64,000 nucleotides of DNA. Origin: Luzula sylvatica (taxonomy: Eukaryota > Streptophyta > Magnoliopsida > Poales > Juncaceae). Positions 35,193-48,142 of the stretch are shown here, in pieces. Under the pieces are notes generated by a model. That model did no database searches. It was given only the letters and a program-made list of their open reading frames with translations, and was not told the DNA's origin. The translations under genes and the position numbers were made by a program. Each line of letters opens with the position of its first letter. Position 1 is the stretch's first letter. Where the stretch lies: assembly GCA_946800325.1 (NCBI GenBank), contig OX326959.1, positions 6,096,501-6,160,500 of the forward strand, written 5' to 3'.

Positions 35193-38100
35193 GGAAGCTA
35201 ACATATTTAATTAAGTATCAAAATTTTGGTACTTAATAATTTTTCATCGTTGGATTTGCACTGAGATTTGTATTTTATCATGATGATCATGAAAATTTGT
35301 GCACACCATTAAATTCACAAATCTCAATGTAAATTCAATGGTGTAAAAACATTAAGTACCAAAATTTTGATACTTAATTAAGTAGGTTGGCATCCATATA
35401 TATATATATATATATATATTTGGATATAGGTTCTTGCAAATTTGATAATTTGATAATATATATAAAAGTTTTACCGGGTTCCTTCCATCCAGCCAGGTAA
35501 GGGGTCTTTTTGCAAACTTGTGATAATGGTAGGCCTTATGATAACAAGTGGTATGTCTTCTCTCATCTCACCTAAAATCATTTCTCCCATTGCTTTTGTG
35601 AATACATATGTGTTTGGCCACCCAAAATGCCTTGCCCTTAATTTCATCAAAAAGAAAAGAAAAACAATAACTATCATGATCTCATACATTATATATTATA
35701 TATTTAGAAACAAGATCATCTAATAAAACTAATTATTACCTTTTTATGCCAAGTTCTTTCATGGCGGTTCGCTCGGCCTTTTCTGTATTTTTAAGCGAAT
35801 CAGATTCGTGTAAATGGACCGATCTCTTTGTTTCTTCGGCCAATCGAACCTCCGACTCGATATCTAAGTTTGAGCATCCATTTAGTGTTGAACCCCTTTT
35901 AAGTGGTTTTTCTTGTATCAGCCCTTCTTGCAGCCCAGCTACATATGCTGTTTGAATATAATAACAATTACTTAGAATCTATATTTCACATTTTTACATC
36001 AACAAATTATTAGCTCAAGTGGTCAACTGCATAGCATAATGAATCATGTTTCATAGATGCAATTTTCATTGTCTCCAAATAATTATAGATTAGAGGGGGG
36101 GAGGGAGGATTTCTCCATTCAATAAAAAAAAAATATATGGATAATAAATTGTTATTGTTTTTTTACATACCAGTGGAAACATGAAGAAGCATCTTCAAAC
36201 GAACACATTTTTTTGCAAATTGTAGTACATTCTTAGCTCCCAAAGTATTCACATTCAGAGAAACATCATATCTACAATTAGCAAATAATGAATTATTGTA
36301 TTTTAATTGGGGATGTTGTTCTTAGTTGTTTGTAAAATATTTGTACATAGAATTAGTAGTTAATTAATTAACCTTTCGTAGAAGTTCGTGGTTGCAGCAT
36401 TGTTGACGATAATGTTAACTTCATTGTACAAGCTTTCGATTTTAGAGCATTCAATTCCCAAATTTTCAAAAATGACGTCTCCGGCAATCGGGTAAATCTT
36501 TTCTTTCATGAAATTGTGAAAATTTGCACCATGTTTCTCTTGCAAAATCTTGAAAATGTCTTTATTTATCACCTAAAACGAATTACAAACTATTAATTTA
36601 CATACCGCATAGGCCCATACTGGTAACCCTAATTAGCTCCAATGTAAGTAATATTAATTATCTCAAACGTAGATACGTTGGAAAAATAGTTCTATTTATT
36701 TTTATTAATTTCAAAGACCTATACACAAACTATTAGTTTAAATAATTATAATTGTAATATTGCAAGCCCCTTGAATATATGAACATGGGGTTGGGGCCAA
36801 AGATATATGGTTTTAATTAAGTTAATTGAAAATTCATTAAATTTTGCATGTGAAACCCACCTACCCCTAACTGGTACACTTTAGTTCACATGGTTTTTTA
36901 AAATGTGGCATTAATTGTTTGGAAGGAGGGCCTTGAACCTTCTCCAAATTTACTCACCAAAAAAAAAATGTGGCATTAAATTCAAAGTGATCAACACAAA
37001 TATCTTTTCTCCAAAACTACATTATATTAAAAATAATTTGGTCAGGAATAGATGCGGCCCAGGGCCGGCCACGGGGTAAGCCCCGCAAGCCCCCGGGTTA
37101 GGACAACCATCCTAGCAAGGGCAACATTTTATAAAAAAAATTCAACGTATATATTCCAAACCATGATATACCATGAAAAGAACAGAACTTGGCTCTCATT
37201 TCCTTCTTTCTCATTGGAAAGCAAAGAGGGTGGGGAAGAAGAAGAAGCAAGTAGACAAAATTGTACGTGGGTATTAATGTATATATTATGTGTTCTAGAC
37301 TATAATTGTTAACGTTATTTGTTGAATACACACAATATAGTAAAAGATCGACCCCATCAGATTAAAAGAAGAGTGGCCCAACGTTAATTCAATATGGATG
37401 GTATTCTACTTCATTTTACATATTTTTAGTTTTTTATACCTAAAGATGATATGGCATAATATATTCAATATTTATTTCAAGTAAGTCAATTTGTACAAAA
37501 TTGTACAAAATTAGTTATTTTAATATAATAATGACATTCCCAAAATTATGTACAATAAAAGAGGGACAACTTTCATGTGTAACCCTACAAATTCTCAAAA
37601 TATTTTATATGTCATCACAAAATAGAAATTCTCATGTATACCCAAGAAGATTTATAAAATATTTTTTATTTCTTATATTTAATTTATGTATGATTTGAGT
37701 GAAAAAGATCGTTTACATATTTTATGGAAATGAGGAAGAAATGATATTAGTAATATTTCTCATTTTTATAGGAGTGTTCATGATATTTCATATCTTTTTA
37801 GGAGTATATGTAAAGTTTTGTGATTTTTTAAAACATATTTCATATTTCACGTGAATATTATAAAAAATAATATAAAATGTATGCAGGTACTCATACAACA
37901 ATACTGCAAAATTTTGATTAATTCAGTTTAGAAAATAAGAAAAATATCAATGTGAGTTAGTCAATTTGAACAAAACATTATTTCTTGTTTCTTGTTTGTG
38001 TTAATTAATTTGATTTTTATGAGTTTCTTGCAATTATAGAGAAAAGAAAAACAATATTTTAGAGTCCCCACTTAATAATTTTCCTACAATATCGCAATTC

Positions 38101-40490
38101 AACATATTTTTTCTCATTAAAATGCAATTTCTGGTTTAAGAAGAGTAATTTGAGTGAAATTATTTTGTAGTTCAAACTTGTTCGAATTATTTATGTTTAT
38201 TTCTTATTTAAAATGTTAACTGATCATGAGATTGAAAAGATATAAACATCTTGAATTTTTTTTTAAGTGTAGGATTGTTTTTTGACAAAAAAAATCCATC
38301 AGTGTTTTGGACTAGGGCAACCAAACTGTCGGGACCGCTCCTTAAGATGCCCATCAGCAATTTTTTTTCATTAAAAAAAGATAATTATACTATGCTCCTC
38401 AAATTCTCTCAAATACTCTTTATATCACCAATTAACAATTAATTAAAGTGGTAATTAAAAAAATACTCAATTAATAATTAATTGATATTGATTAAGAATT
38501 GTTAATTCATATGTATTTTTATTTTATATCAATTAATCGTCAATTTAGTGTATTTTTTTTAATTATCATGTTAATCGGTGATACAGAGGTTGTTTGGGGA
38601 ATCTGAGGAGCACCATATACGGCCTCTTAAAAAAAACACAGTATAACTCAGTATATCAAAAACTGAAAACAGTTTTCTAAAACTGTAAAGAAGTCATTTA
38701 CCAATTACCATGCCCCACATTTCACACTAACATCCTCTATATCTTAACTAACATGAATGTTTTACTCGTCTGTTTACTACGTAGTACATAATGTTAATTA
38801 TTTAATTCAGATATAAAGGAGTTTGGTGAAATGTGGGGCCAAAATAAAAAAATTCTGACCCGAAACTTGAAAGCATTAATCAATTCAAGAGGTTGGCAGT
38901 CTCACAAGTCACAGGTAGATAGATATACTATTTACATTAATGAGTTAATGGTGTTTAAATGACACATCTTAACTAATTTTTTGGTACCAATTAATTTTTT
39001 TTATTGAAATTACGTTATACAAAATTTTCGAAAAGCCAAACAGTAAAATTGATCATTGTAATAGTACTAATTACATTAATCAATTGAAAGCACTAAATCA
39101 ATTGAAGACGTAATGCATATAATTAATAGATAAGTTTTTTTTTCTTGTTTTCGGTTCGAATTAGATACTGGATACTTCAAAAATCAAGCCGTATATTATG
39201 TTTCGAATTAGATACTAGATACCGATACTCGTCGGATACTCTATGTGGCATATTTGAATATTTTATTTCAAAATTATATCAGATATTTTTCAGATACTTC
39301 TTGATACATGTCGGATACTTATAACGCATCGATAAATATATTTGAAAAATAAAAATATAAATTTTAAATCGAAATAAATAAGTAATTCATATAAGTAAAT
39401 AATTAAATATAATAAAGATTTACTCAATAGGAAGTTAGTTATGTAATAATTAAATTTTAGTATATTTTATGTCAAAAATATAATACATAAAAATATTAAA
39501 TATATAAATTATAATTAATAAAATAATAAAATATCATATAAATATATGTATCGTATTATATGTTTATTTCAAAAACTATCGTATCGCCGTATTCGTATCG
39601 CGTCGGATACGATACATGTATTATTGAGAACATAGTCTATGATGACTAAAATGCCTTTTTTTCATCCGTGCATCACATCTCCCATAAATGAATCGGGAAC
39701 ATGTATGGTGCCCCAGATTTCAACAGAACATTCTCATATTATAATTGACCTACTTAATTAACATGATAATTAATACATATTGTATGATTAATTAACATGT
39801 GGTAATATAATTAACATCCAAATATATATCTTCTTAATTAACATAGAACCTTATAACTTGATATTTGCACACTTATATCCGTAAAACTCCTTATGAATGA
39901 TTTAGTTATTATGTTATGATATGTATGTACTGGCTAATCCCTCCAATATATAGATAAGGAAATTATAAACCATAATTATGTAATGACAGAAAAGGTTAAG
40001 GGATACGGTAAGTACCTCAGATTCTACGCGCTGCTTTGCGGACTCGTCGTTCTCGGCTCTTACAAGAAGAATGATCTTCTTCACCTGTGGCTCGACTCTT
40101 AATATTTTCTCCATCAGAACTGACAAAATATATATCATCAACCCAAATTAAATTATCTGAGATATAAAAATGCAAAAAATATAATTACAGGCATAACTCA
40201 TATACTTCAGTCTTTACAAATATTTACTTCATTCAATCGCCGTGACGATTTGGGTCAATTAAATGGCCTTGTAAAATACTTTATTATTTGATTTTAATAC
40301 AAATTATACTTTTTCTTGGGGTGTGTAAAAAAATGTGAAATTAACTTCAAAAGTAGTTTAGAGAGAGAGATTATTTATCTGAAGACCTACTCTTGCCAAG
40401 AAAACCAGTAGATCCAGTGATGAGAACGGTCTTCCCTTTGAAGTATCCTGCTATTTTACTCACTCCTTCCATTTCCATCTCCATCTCCAT
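34002..40490 (-). CDS. Fatty acyl-CoA reductase, copy C (10 exons, 502 aa)
   Basis: Third FAR and the most diverged. Exons: 40391-40490, 40016-40119, 36373-36572, 36171-36271, 35740-35947, 35475-35636, 35039-35120, 34653-34919, 34267-34394, 34002-34158. Exon 1 is 12 nt longer than in A and B because the GAGATG start repeat gives MEMEMEMEG, making 502 aa; translation could also begin at the inner ATGs. It keeps [14 protein letters not shown] (Y248/K252) and the C-terminal domain. Differences from A/B are spread through the protein, for example [19 protein letters not shown] in exon 7 and [10 protein letters not shown] with WNEYFYK near the end. Intron 8 lacks the Helitron found in A and B. Intron 6 has a MITE between two (TA)n tracts, and intron 2 has a hAT-like end and a 51-bp retroposon. 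All splice sites are canonical and no stop interrupts the frame. Confidence 0.93.
35144..35190. repeat. (TA)n tract left of the intron 6 MITE
   Basis: TA run adjoining the MITE at 35190-35396 in FAR-C. A shorter run follows the MITE at about 35397-35420. Confidence 0.85.
35190..35396. mobile_element. MITE inserted in a (TA)n tract, FAR-C intron 6
   Basis: Inverted ends: left GGGAAGCTAAC and TTAATTAAGTATCAAAATTT; right AAAATTTTGATACTTAATTA and GTTGGCATCC. It lies exactly between two TA runs, so a TA-targeting (mariner/Stowaway-like) insertion is likely, but the TA duplication cannot be read in a TA repeat. Confidence 0.65.
36901..36979 (+). mobile_element. 51-bp poly(A) retroposon with perfect 14-bp target duplications, FAR-C intron 2
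   Basis: AAATGTGGCATTAA at 36901-36914 and 36966-36979 flanks a 51-bp insert ending in an A-run. FAR-A has the single uninterrupted site GAATGTGGCATTAAATT near 7355-7372. This fits a heavily 5'-truncated LINE or SINE insertion. Confidence 0.8.
37060..38342. mobile_element. hAT-like element, FAR-C intron 2
   Basis: Left terminus CAGGGCCGGCCACGGGG resembles the hAT-like end at 12152. A diverged right end GTCGGGACCGCTCCTT near 38326-38342 is proposed from similarity to the other right ends. No matching 8-bp target duplication and no transposase; the short frames inside are not recognisable. Confidence 0.35.
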
Positions 40491-40532
40491 TTTGATTTTG
40501 TGGGTGTACGAGAGAGAGAGAGAGAGGAGCTC

Positions 40533-40540
40533 ATTATATA
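40533..40540 (-). promoter_or_regulatory. TATA box of FAR copy C
   Basis: Minus-strand ACTCCCCTATATAATGAGC about 45 bp upstream of the ATG at 40490, matching the copy A context. A (GA)n tract (40509-40527) sits between it and the start codon. Confidence 0.6.
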
Positions 40541-40764
40541 GGGGAGTATCCTATGGGCTAGTGGGTACTGAAATTAAAGGCTACTTTCACTTGGTACCAG
40601 GGCTACATTGTACATGCTTGTGAGAATGTGAGGCCATTTGCCTGTCTTAGCGGATCTTGACCGTCCTTTTTGGGGGTGGCAAACAAAAATATCCACTAAA
40701 ATTACACCAAAAGGAAGTTCTCGAGAGACAAGCAGCATAATTAACACTGATAAAATATATTGAA

Positions 40765-41750
40765 CTAGATTTATTTCCGCGCAATTGTACGGAACAACAT
40801 ATATATATTTTTTACATGTTTTTTATATAATTATTTAAATAGAATTAATGCGTGTGCGAATTAACGCGCGTGTGTTTGAACTAAATTAATCTAATCATGA
40901 CATATTTACAAATATCATAATGTCAATAGATGCATAAAGTTCATGAAATTAATCTATCACGGATATTATTTTCTGATATAATTTGTATAAATAGCATTTG
41001 TTCAGGTGTTTTTAAAATCGATTAATATAATCATGACATATTCGCAAATATATTTGATGTCAATATATGCATTATAGTTACGGTTCATTAAAAAATCGCA
41101 ACGTGTCATACAGATACAACGAGCAAATGACAAATTTCTATGAAAACTCGCATAATTTGAGGTTACAAAATTTCATATATACCCGTGCAAAATGAGCAAA
41201 TAAAAAAAAATTGAAAAGCAAAAAAATGACCCAAATGTAAAAAAGGAAAAAATTGGGTAAAAAAGAAAATTACAAAAAAAAATTAACTTACAAAATTGCA
41301 TACATAACCCTGTCCAATGAGCAAATTAAAAAAAAAATGGAAAATAGGAAAAAAGAATCAAAATGTAAAAAATGACCAAAATGTAAAAAAAAATATGAAA
41401 ATGTAAAAAAGTACCAAAATGTAAAATAGGAAAAAAGATCAAAATGTAAATAAAAAAATTAAAAAATAGGAAAAAGTATCAAAATGTAAAAAAGGATCAA
41501 AATATAAATAAAAGATCAAAATGTAAATAAAAAAATGTAAAATAGGAAAAAAAGACCAAAATAGGAAAAAAAGACCAAAATGTAAAAAATGACCAAAATG
41601 TAAAATAGAAAAAGAATTAAAATGTAAAAAATGACCAAAATATAAATAAAAAAGGACCAAAATGTAAATTAAAAAAAAGGGGTAAAAGCAAAAGCTATCC
41701 CCTGCCACGTGTCATCACAAGGCGGAGGGGGTAGCATTATAGTAACTATA
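40765..41750 (-). mobile_element. Helitron-like element upstream of FAR-C
   Basis: A|CTAG at 40765 followed by TTCCGCGCAATTGTACGGAA, a decayed version of the GCGCAATTGCGC hairpin in FAR intron 8. It contains a long tract of GACCAAAATGTAAAAAA repeats (about 41210-41680), as the intron 8 Helitron does. The 5' end near 41750 is approximate. Confidence 0.55.
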
Positions 41751-42083
41751 ATTACTTGCTGGTTTTACGAGATTCAAATATGAATTCAAATAAAATTTCT
41801 AATAGACAAAATTCTCTCTTATAATTATAATAAACTCTTCCAAATTTTTTTGTATTTTCTGAGTTTATATGATTGCTAAACATCTAAATTCTACTTATAT
41901 GCTCACTAATCTTTGCACTGCAAGGTATTAGAAAATTTGTCCTATAATTATTTCCTGAATTATTTTTCTTAGAATGAAACTTGGTCTAAAGTTATTCACT
42001 AAATTACTTTCTTTAAAATAAATTTTTCCTACAATTATTTGGACTAATTAAACTTGATAATTATTAATTCGGATTTGAGCTTA

Positions 42084-42290
42084 TCAACAAATTCTCCCCT
42101 TAAGCTCAAGTATGTTCTTCATCCCGATCATCGTCTTGAAATTCTCGAATAACGCTGTCGGAAACGACTTCGTAAATTTTTTTGCTATCTGGTCTTGACT
42201 CGCAACATAACTCATTCGCACATCACCTTTCTTTACTGCTCTCGAATGAAACACGTAAACGATATATATTATTCGCTGAAAGTCTTGGAA
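42084..42290 (-). pseudogene. Ty1/Copia retrotransposon RNase H C-terminus
   Basis: Minus strand reads MSYVASQDQIAKKFTKSFPT then IGMKNILELKGRIC and stop, the typical end of Copia pol (SKDQIADIFTKPLP-like). The stop lies in TGTTGA, and AAGGGGAGA just before it looks like a polypurine tract, so a 3' LTR may run from 42090 down to about 41757. The rest of pol is missing or decayed. Confidence 0.7.
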
Positions 42291-42939
42291 ACAGTCCAAG
42301 GGACAAGAACCATCTTCTCTGCACAGTTGCGGATATTGTCAGAGTTTTTCGGTAGGACCAAATGAAAAAAGAATTCTTGAAAATACACCGAAAGATTTCT
42401 TTTTAAAAAAATAAGCAAACAGTAAATTTTACACTGTTATACTGATAAAATATAATTAATCAATAATCAATAATCAATAATTATATACATTGTTCGACAA
42501 ATTGGTGAAGAAACATGGCCCTCCATCCAATCCCTATTAAGACTCGCCCCTACCCTCATCTCCTATATAAATCCTATGCATTTTTTATGACACGTTCAAC
42601 TTCAGTATCTTACTGTGTATAATTTATGTTAAGATTGAGTTTGTGGATCAAACAACAATATATAGTAAGACAAATGTCATGATATTAGCCATCCAAATTG
42701 TTAGTTAACCGAACCAGTCTACCAGTATTGTTTAACATGGATATGTCATGTGTAGGTATATTTGTTCGTACATACGAAATCATTTTGAGCATATTATATT
42801 CAAAGGTCATTTGTCATGCACCTATATACTTCACCAAAACATCATTTATATAAAGGAATTTACATATTTATCCTTTGCTAAATTTAAAATTACATATTTA
42901 ACTTTCTTAAAATTAAAATATCATATTTATCCAAAAATT

Positions 42940-43440
42940 AAAAACCATTTAATTTCTCCGTTAAACTTAACGGTCAACATTTAAAATTATTATTTTATCC
43001 TTTGCATATTTACCCTTCTAAAAAATCCAAAATATGATATTTACCCCCTTAAAAATAAAAATATCATATTTACTCTCTCAATAATAAAAATAACATACGT
43101 ACTCTTACTCACTCGAGAAGAAGAAATCACGCTCTAATATTTAACAATATTTTTAGTTATGATTATATTTTTGTTATGAAGCTATATTTTTTATATTTTT
43201 GTTTTTGTCATTTGAGATTGGTAGATTATTATCTTTTGGAATTTTATTGATGTTTTTTTTTTGCATTAATATTGTTATCAATGAGATTACATTGTTATAG
43301 TTTTCGGGTAAATATGATATTTCTATTGTTAAAAGGGTAAATATGATATTTTTATTTTGTAAGGGTAAATATGTAAAGGTTAAAATATTAATTTAAAATA
43401 TTGACCGTTAATTTTAACGGAGAAATTGGACGGTAAAATG
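42940..43440. mobile_element. Foldback element with ~100-bp inverted arms
   Basis: Left arm (AATTTCTCCGTTAAACTTAA, then TTATCCTTTGCATATTTACC) and right arm (GGTAAATATGTAAAGGTTAA, then TTAACGGAGAAATTGGACGG) are inverted copies, each followed inwards by TATCATATTTACC-like repeats. The termini are not precise. Confidence 0.5.
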
Positions 43441-43806
43441 AAATTAATTGAAAAAACGTATACTATAACTAAACATGTTTCTCATAAGGCTATAATTAAT
43501 TTTAGATTATTTTTCATAGTTGAGAATGTTATATTGATATATCGGCCGATATGCACAATTTAGCTGCAAAAATTTACCCATATCCTCATTTTACTCCTAT
43601 CTTTAAGCAATTTTATTGTATAACACTATATTAAATATATAGATATAATATAATTATTACAATAAATATAATATATTTTATATTAATTATATTATAATTA
43701 TAATTATAGACGTAATATAATTATTATAGTTATTATATTGTATATTAATTATTGTAATAATATATAATGTAATTATTATTATTATAATTATTACAATATT
43801 GTTATA

Positions 43807-43846
<40 letters not shown>

Positions 43847-44860
43847 TAACAATTAATAAATAATAATAATTATTATTATTATTATTATCAGAATATTATA
43901 TTTTATCCATGTAATAATACTATAACCATAACATTAATAATATTATATTAATTATATAGATATAATATATTATTATTTTTATATAATTATTAAATATTAT
44001 TTCAATAATATAAATAACATTATATTAATTTTATGGATTTAATAATTATAATATAATAATTTTTTATTATAATATAATAATTATATATTATTACAATAAT
44101 AGATTTAATACTATTGAATTATATGAATTTAATAAGTATCATATAATAAAAAATTGGTGTAATTCATTTTTGTTATTTGTTCAACTTATCAAATTATTTT
44201 TTATATGTAACTCTGTTGTTTAGTTTTTCTCCACCTTGGCACTCTCCAAAATTGGAGAATCATATTTTGAAAAATCTATGTGAAAGAAGAAATTCTAGAA
44301 AAATGTAATTTCACTATATTCCACTTGCCAAATAAGAAATTATATAGGAGTGAGAAAATATAATGAAATTCCGACCCAAATTTCATGTTGTCAAACACCA
44401 CCTAAAAGATGTTTTGGTTAATTTTGGAGACCAGATAAATATTTCCAAATATTTATGGAAGACCGGATGAGAAGGTACTCCTTCCCATCCCAATATTAAC
44501 GACCATGTGTTTTGTTCTTATCCATCCATCTATTCAAACACTACCATAAAGTCACCTGTCCCGCCTCATGCATCCCTGCCTTGTGTTTCTATATATTTTT
44601 CCTGAAGTTTTTTATATTGCCGATCAAAATTTATATTAATGTTATACGAAAAAGAAAAATTATTGTATGTTATATTAATTTTATCAAATTATTGAAAGTT
44701 ATTCATACATACGTATGTATATATTTTGAAGTTATTTTATATTATGATAAAAAATAGTTCAAATTTTTATCAAATTTGTATTTCAAATTGTAATGCAACT
44801 CTATAATAATATTTGAGATATAACATAATTTTATTAAAATAATTAACAACAAAAATTTAT
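43441..44860. other. AT-rich intergenic sequence with (TAA)n
   Basis: 43600-44160 is almost pure A/T with TAA/TTA microsatellites (longest run near 43808-43845). The plus-strand frame at 44512-44757 has no recognisable domain. Confidence 0.6.
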
Positions 44861-45670
44861 ATTTGTTAGGGGTTGTACGTACATCGGGTTGGGCGAGTTT
44901 TTATCGAAATTATAATTCAACCCAATTAGAACAAATTTTTATTTTTCAACCCAACCCGACCTACGATACTTTGAAATCCATCTTAAACGGGTTGGAGAGT
45001 TTGGGCTGGTCAACTGGGTATTTTTTGCTGAGTACATACTATAGCGATATATGTTTATATGTTAACAAAAAATGCAACAAAAAACTATATTTTTCAAAAT
45101 TATATTTTTAATTAAATCATCGAAATATATATTTAACATGCACACAAATCACAATGAAAACATACATAATCAACATCTCATTATATTTATGTCAACCATT
45201 TGAAAATAAAAATAAAACCTAACTAGTATACAAAAAATTCAAAGTTCAAACATATTGCATATTTCGTGACAAAATTGATATATTGATATTATAAAAAAAC
45301 CAAATCTTAATATTAAACAAAACAAAAAGATAACAAAAGAATAATACTCATTTTTTTGTCAGAATACATGTCACATATGTTTTAAGTTAAAATATTTTGA
45401 TGACTTGTCAAAATAATATCCATATAAGATAAAAATAAAATAAAATATCATAATATTAGATATAATTAATAAAAAATTATTGCAATATAATTTTAAAAAC
45501 GTATCATATCAGAGAATTTACAACAAAAATAAAAAAAATAATTGTAAAATTTGAGTTGTATGGGCGGGTTGGGTTAACACGGGTTTTTAATTGCATACTC
45601 TAACCCGACCCATACTTTGAAACCCGCAAAAATGGGGTCGGTTCGGTTCGGATTGGGGGGGTTGGAGAAT
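44861..45670. mobile_element. Possible transposon with CGGGTTGGG-rich ends
   Basis: Both margins carry GGGTTGGGCGGGTT / AACCCGACC-type sequence (44869-45025 and 45553-45665) around an AT-rich core, a pattern common in non-autonomous hAT-like plant elements. No target duplication was found. Confidence 0.3.
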
Positions 45671-47411
45671 TTTGTATATACCCCCAATAATTGTTATTCA
45701 CAATAATTCACGTGATACCAATATATAAACCGTGAAACCATACAATCTAAATACTCATTGCACACATTTATATATACAAGGCAGCTAGCTCGAATCTAGA
45801 GAAAGAATTCAGACACAGAATCCCACTGACGAGCTATTATAATGGATAATATAAGATATTGTAATGAATTATATTATTCTATATATGGTGCATGACAACC
45901 GCGTCCATACGCGATTTCACGCGTTTTCTGACACGAGTTTCCTGCCACGCGATTTCCGACGTGCTTTAAAAATATTATTCTTCAAGTTTAAAATATTATT
46001 TTACAAATTCAAACATATTATTGTATACAAGATATTATATTGGATTCTTAAACTGAATACATATCCAGTGCAGCATTTCCCATTATATATAATATAGTAA
46101 CAATTTTTTTTGTTGTTCGAAAGATATTGAAAATTGTATGCGATATTGCATTTAACATTGAAAATAATTAAAATTAATAAACGAAACATGATTAAAATTT
46201 ATTAACACCATATTATAATTTGAAATTTACAACTTAAAAAAAAAAATATTATTCCGTACGCGTTTATAAGTTTAATTTCGAACGGGTAGGTTATTCGTTT
46301 TCAATTTCGCAATTTTGATCAATGACAAGCATGTACCATATAGCCGTTCTATAACGGGTCGAATAGAGGATTATTGTGGATAAAATAATGGATAATTACG
46401 GGATTAGGGATTTAAAAATTTTAATTATTTCATTCGAATTTTGCGCAAACCCACAGTGCCCAATTTTCTGATCTTTGTATGTATTTTAAGATCTCTAGCC
46501 ATTCATTCGATTGGATTTAAGCCATATTTCATTTAGAGCTCAATTTGTTCAAGTAGGTGTGGCGTTGTTTGAAAAATTCAGAATGAAAATTGGGTCTAAA
46601 TTGTAAGAATGATTCTGTGTAAATTAAAGTCAAGAATATATGTCTGAAGTTTGGAAATCATTCTCTCAGAGCTGTGTTATGCGGAGCTCAAATACCATCG
46701 GTTGCATTATTGGCGGCCAGATATGAGGACTGTTAAGCAATCCATTTTTTTGGAAAGGCAAAACCTTAATTTTAGTTTTATGTATTATTTAAACAAATAT
46801 ATTATAGGATATTATTTGTAAAAATTATCAATCCGTTAATAATAAAAAAGAGAGTTTGTAAAATAAAACTTATATACCTTGTAAATTGAAGGATTTTCAA
46901 ATACGACAGTGTTTGGGGTAGGTGTGAAATCTACAATTTCACTCACCATTCTTATTGAGTCATATCATTAAATGCATTCATCCCCATAATTGAACATAAA
47001 CCATCCCTGAAACCTTAGAAAAGAAAAAGGGAAATCAAGGAAATTAGCGAATTTCAAAAAACGAAAAGCGGCATAGTGTTGATGAGGTGAAGTTGTGCAA
47101 TTGCGGTTGTTTCATTTCTTCACTCCATCTTGTATTAGACTTGAAACATGTTGTTAATCGAGTTATTTCGATTAGCTGAGTATTACTCTCAATTTTTTCT
47201 TATTAAGATTTGTATTTTGAATGTTTCAGCACCTTACTTGCTAGTTAAACATTTTTGTTTTAAAAAACGTGTTTTGCTTTAAAACCATGTTACCACATGA
47301 AATTATATGTTATGTTGATGATGTATTGTGTATGTATGCAAAATTTGAATTTGAATAAAACGTAAATTGAATTTACAATTTCAAAGAAAATTATTATGTT
47401 AACATGGCGTG

Positions 47412-47478
<67 letters not shown>

Positions 47479-48093
47479 CGTTTTAGTGTGACATTTCAAG
47501 TAAACGTGATTCCCAATCCATGAGGGACATTTGCGATTACGGCCGTTAAATGTAGTAGCATTCGCTTCTAGGAATGATCTAGAACCTGTGATACGAGACT
47601 TTTGATTTTTAAGTAATAATTTGCTATTATGTTCATCCACAAGCAGACATGAAATTCACTCGGAATATTACAGGAATTTTTTTTTCATGTATTGTTGTTG
47701 CATGATAATATTCGAGACCAGAAAGTTATACAACTTTTTTCTATCATATCTCCAATGAGTGATACTCTCGCCGTGAAATTTCAATTAAGAAACGATTATA
47801 AACAGCACACAATTATAGAATTATAGACACTCGCCGACTTAAAATCATGCAATTTTAGATGCCTCTACTCGTCACGAGATCTTGGGATACCGGTCCGTCA
47901 CAAAAATTTGGAAAAGGAGTATTTATATTGATTTACTGCTGTATTTTTTGTATTGAAACCGAAATTTATATAGAAACGGCTCTCTCCAAATATTTTTGAA
48001 ACTTTTTATACTTCAGTAATCTGTGAACGTTTCCTCCAACAATTTCGGTTTCGCCTGCATACAATATATCTTTTCGAACATTTTAATTGTTTG

Positions 48094-48142
<49 letters not shown>

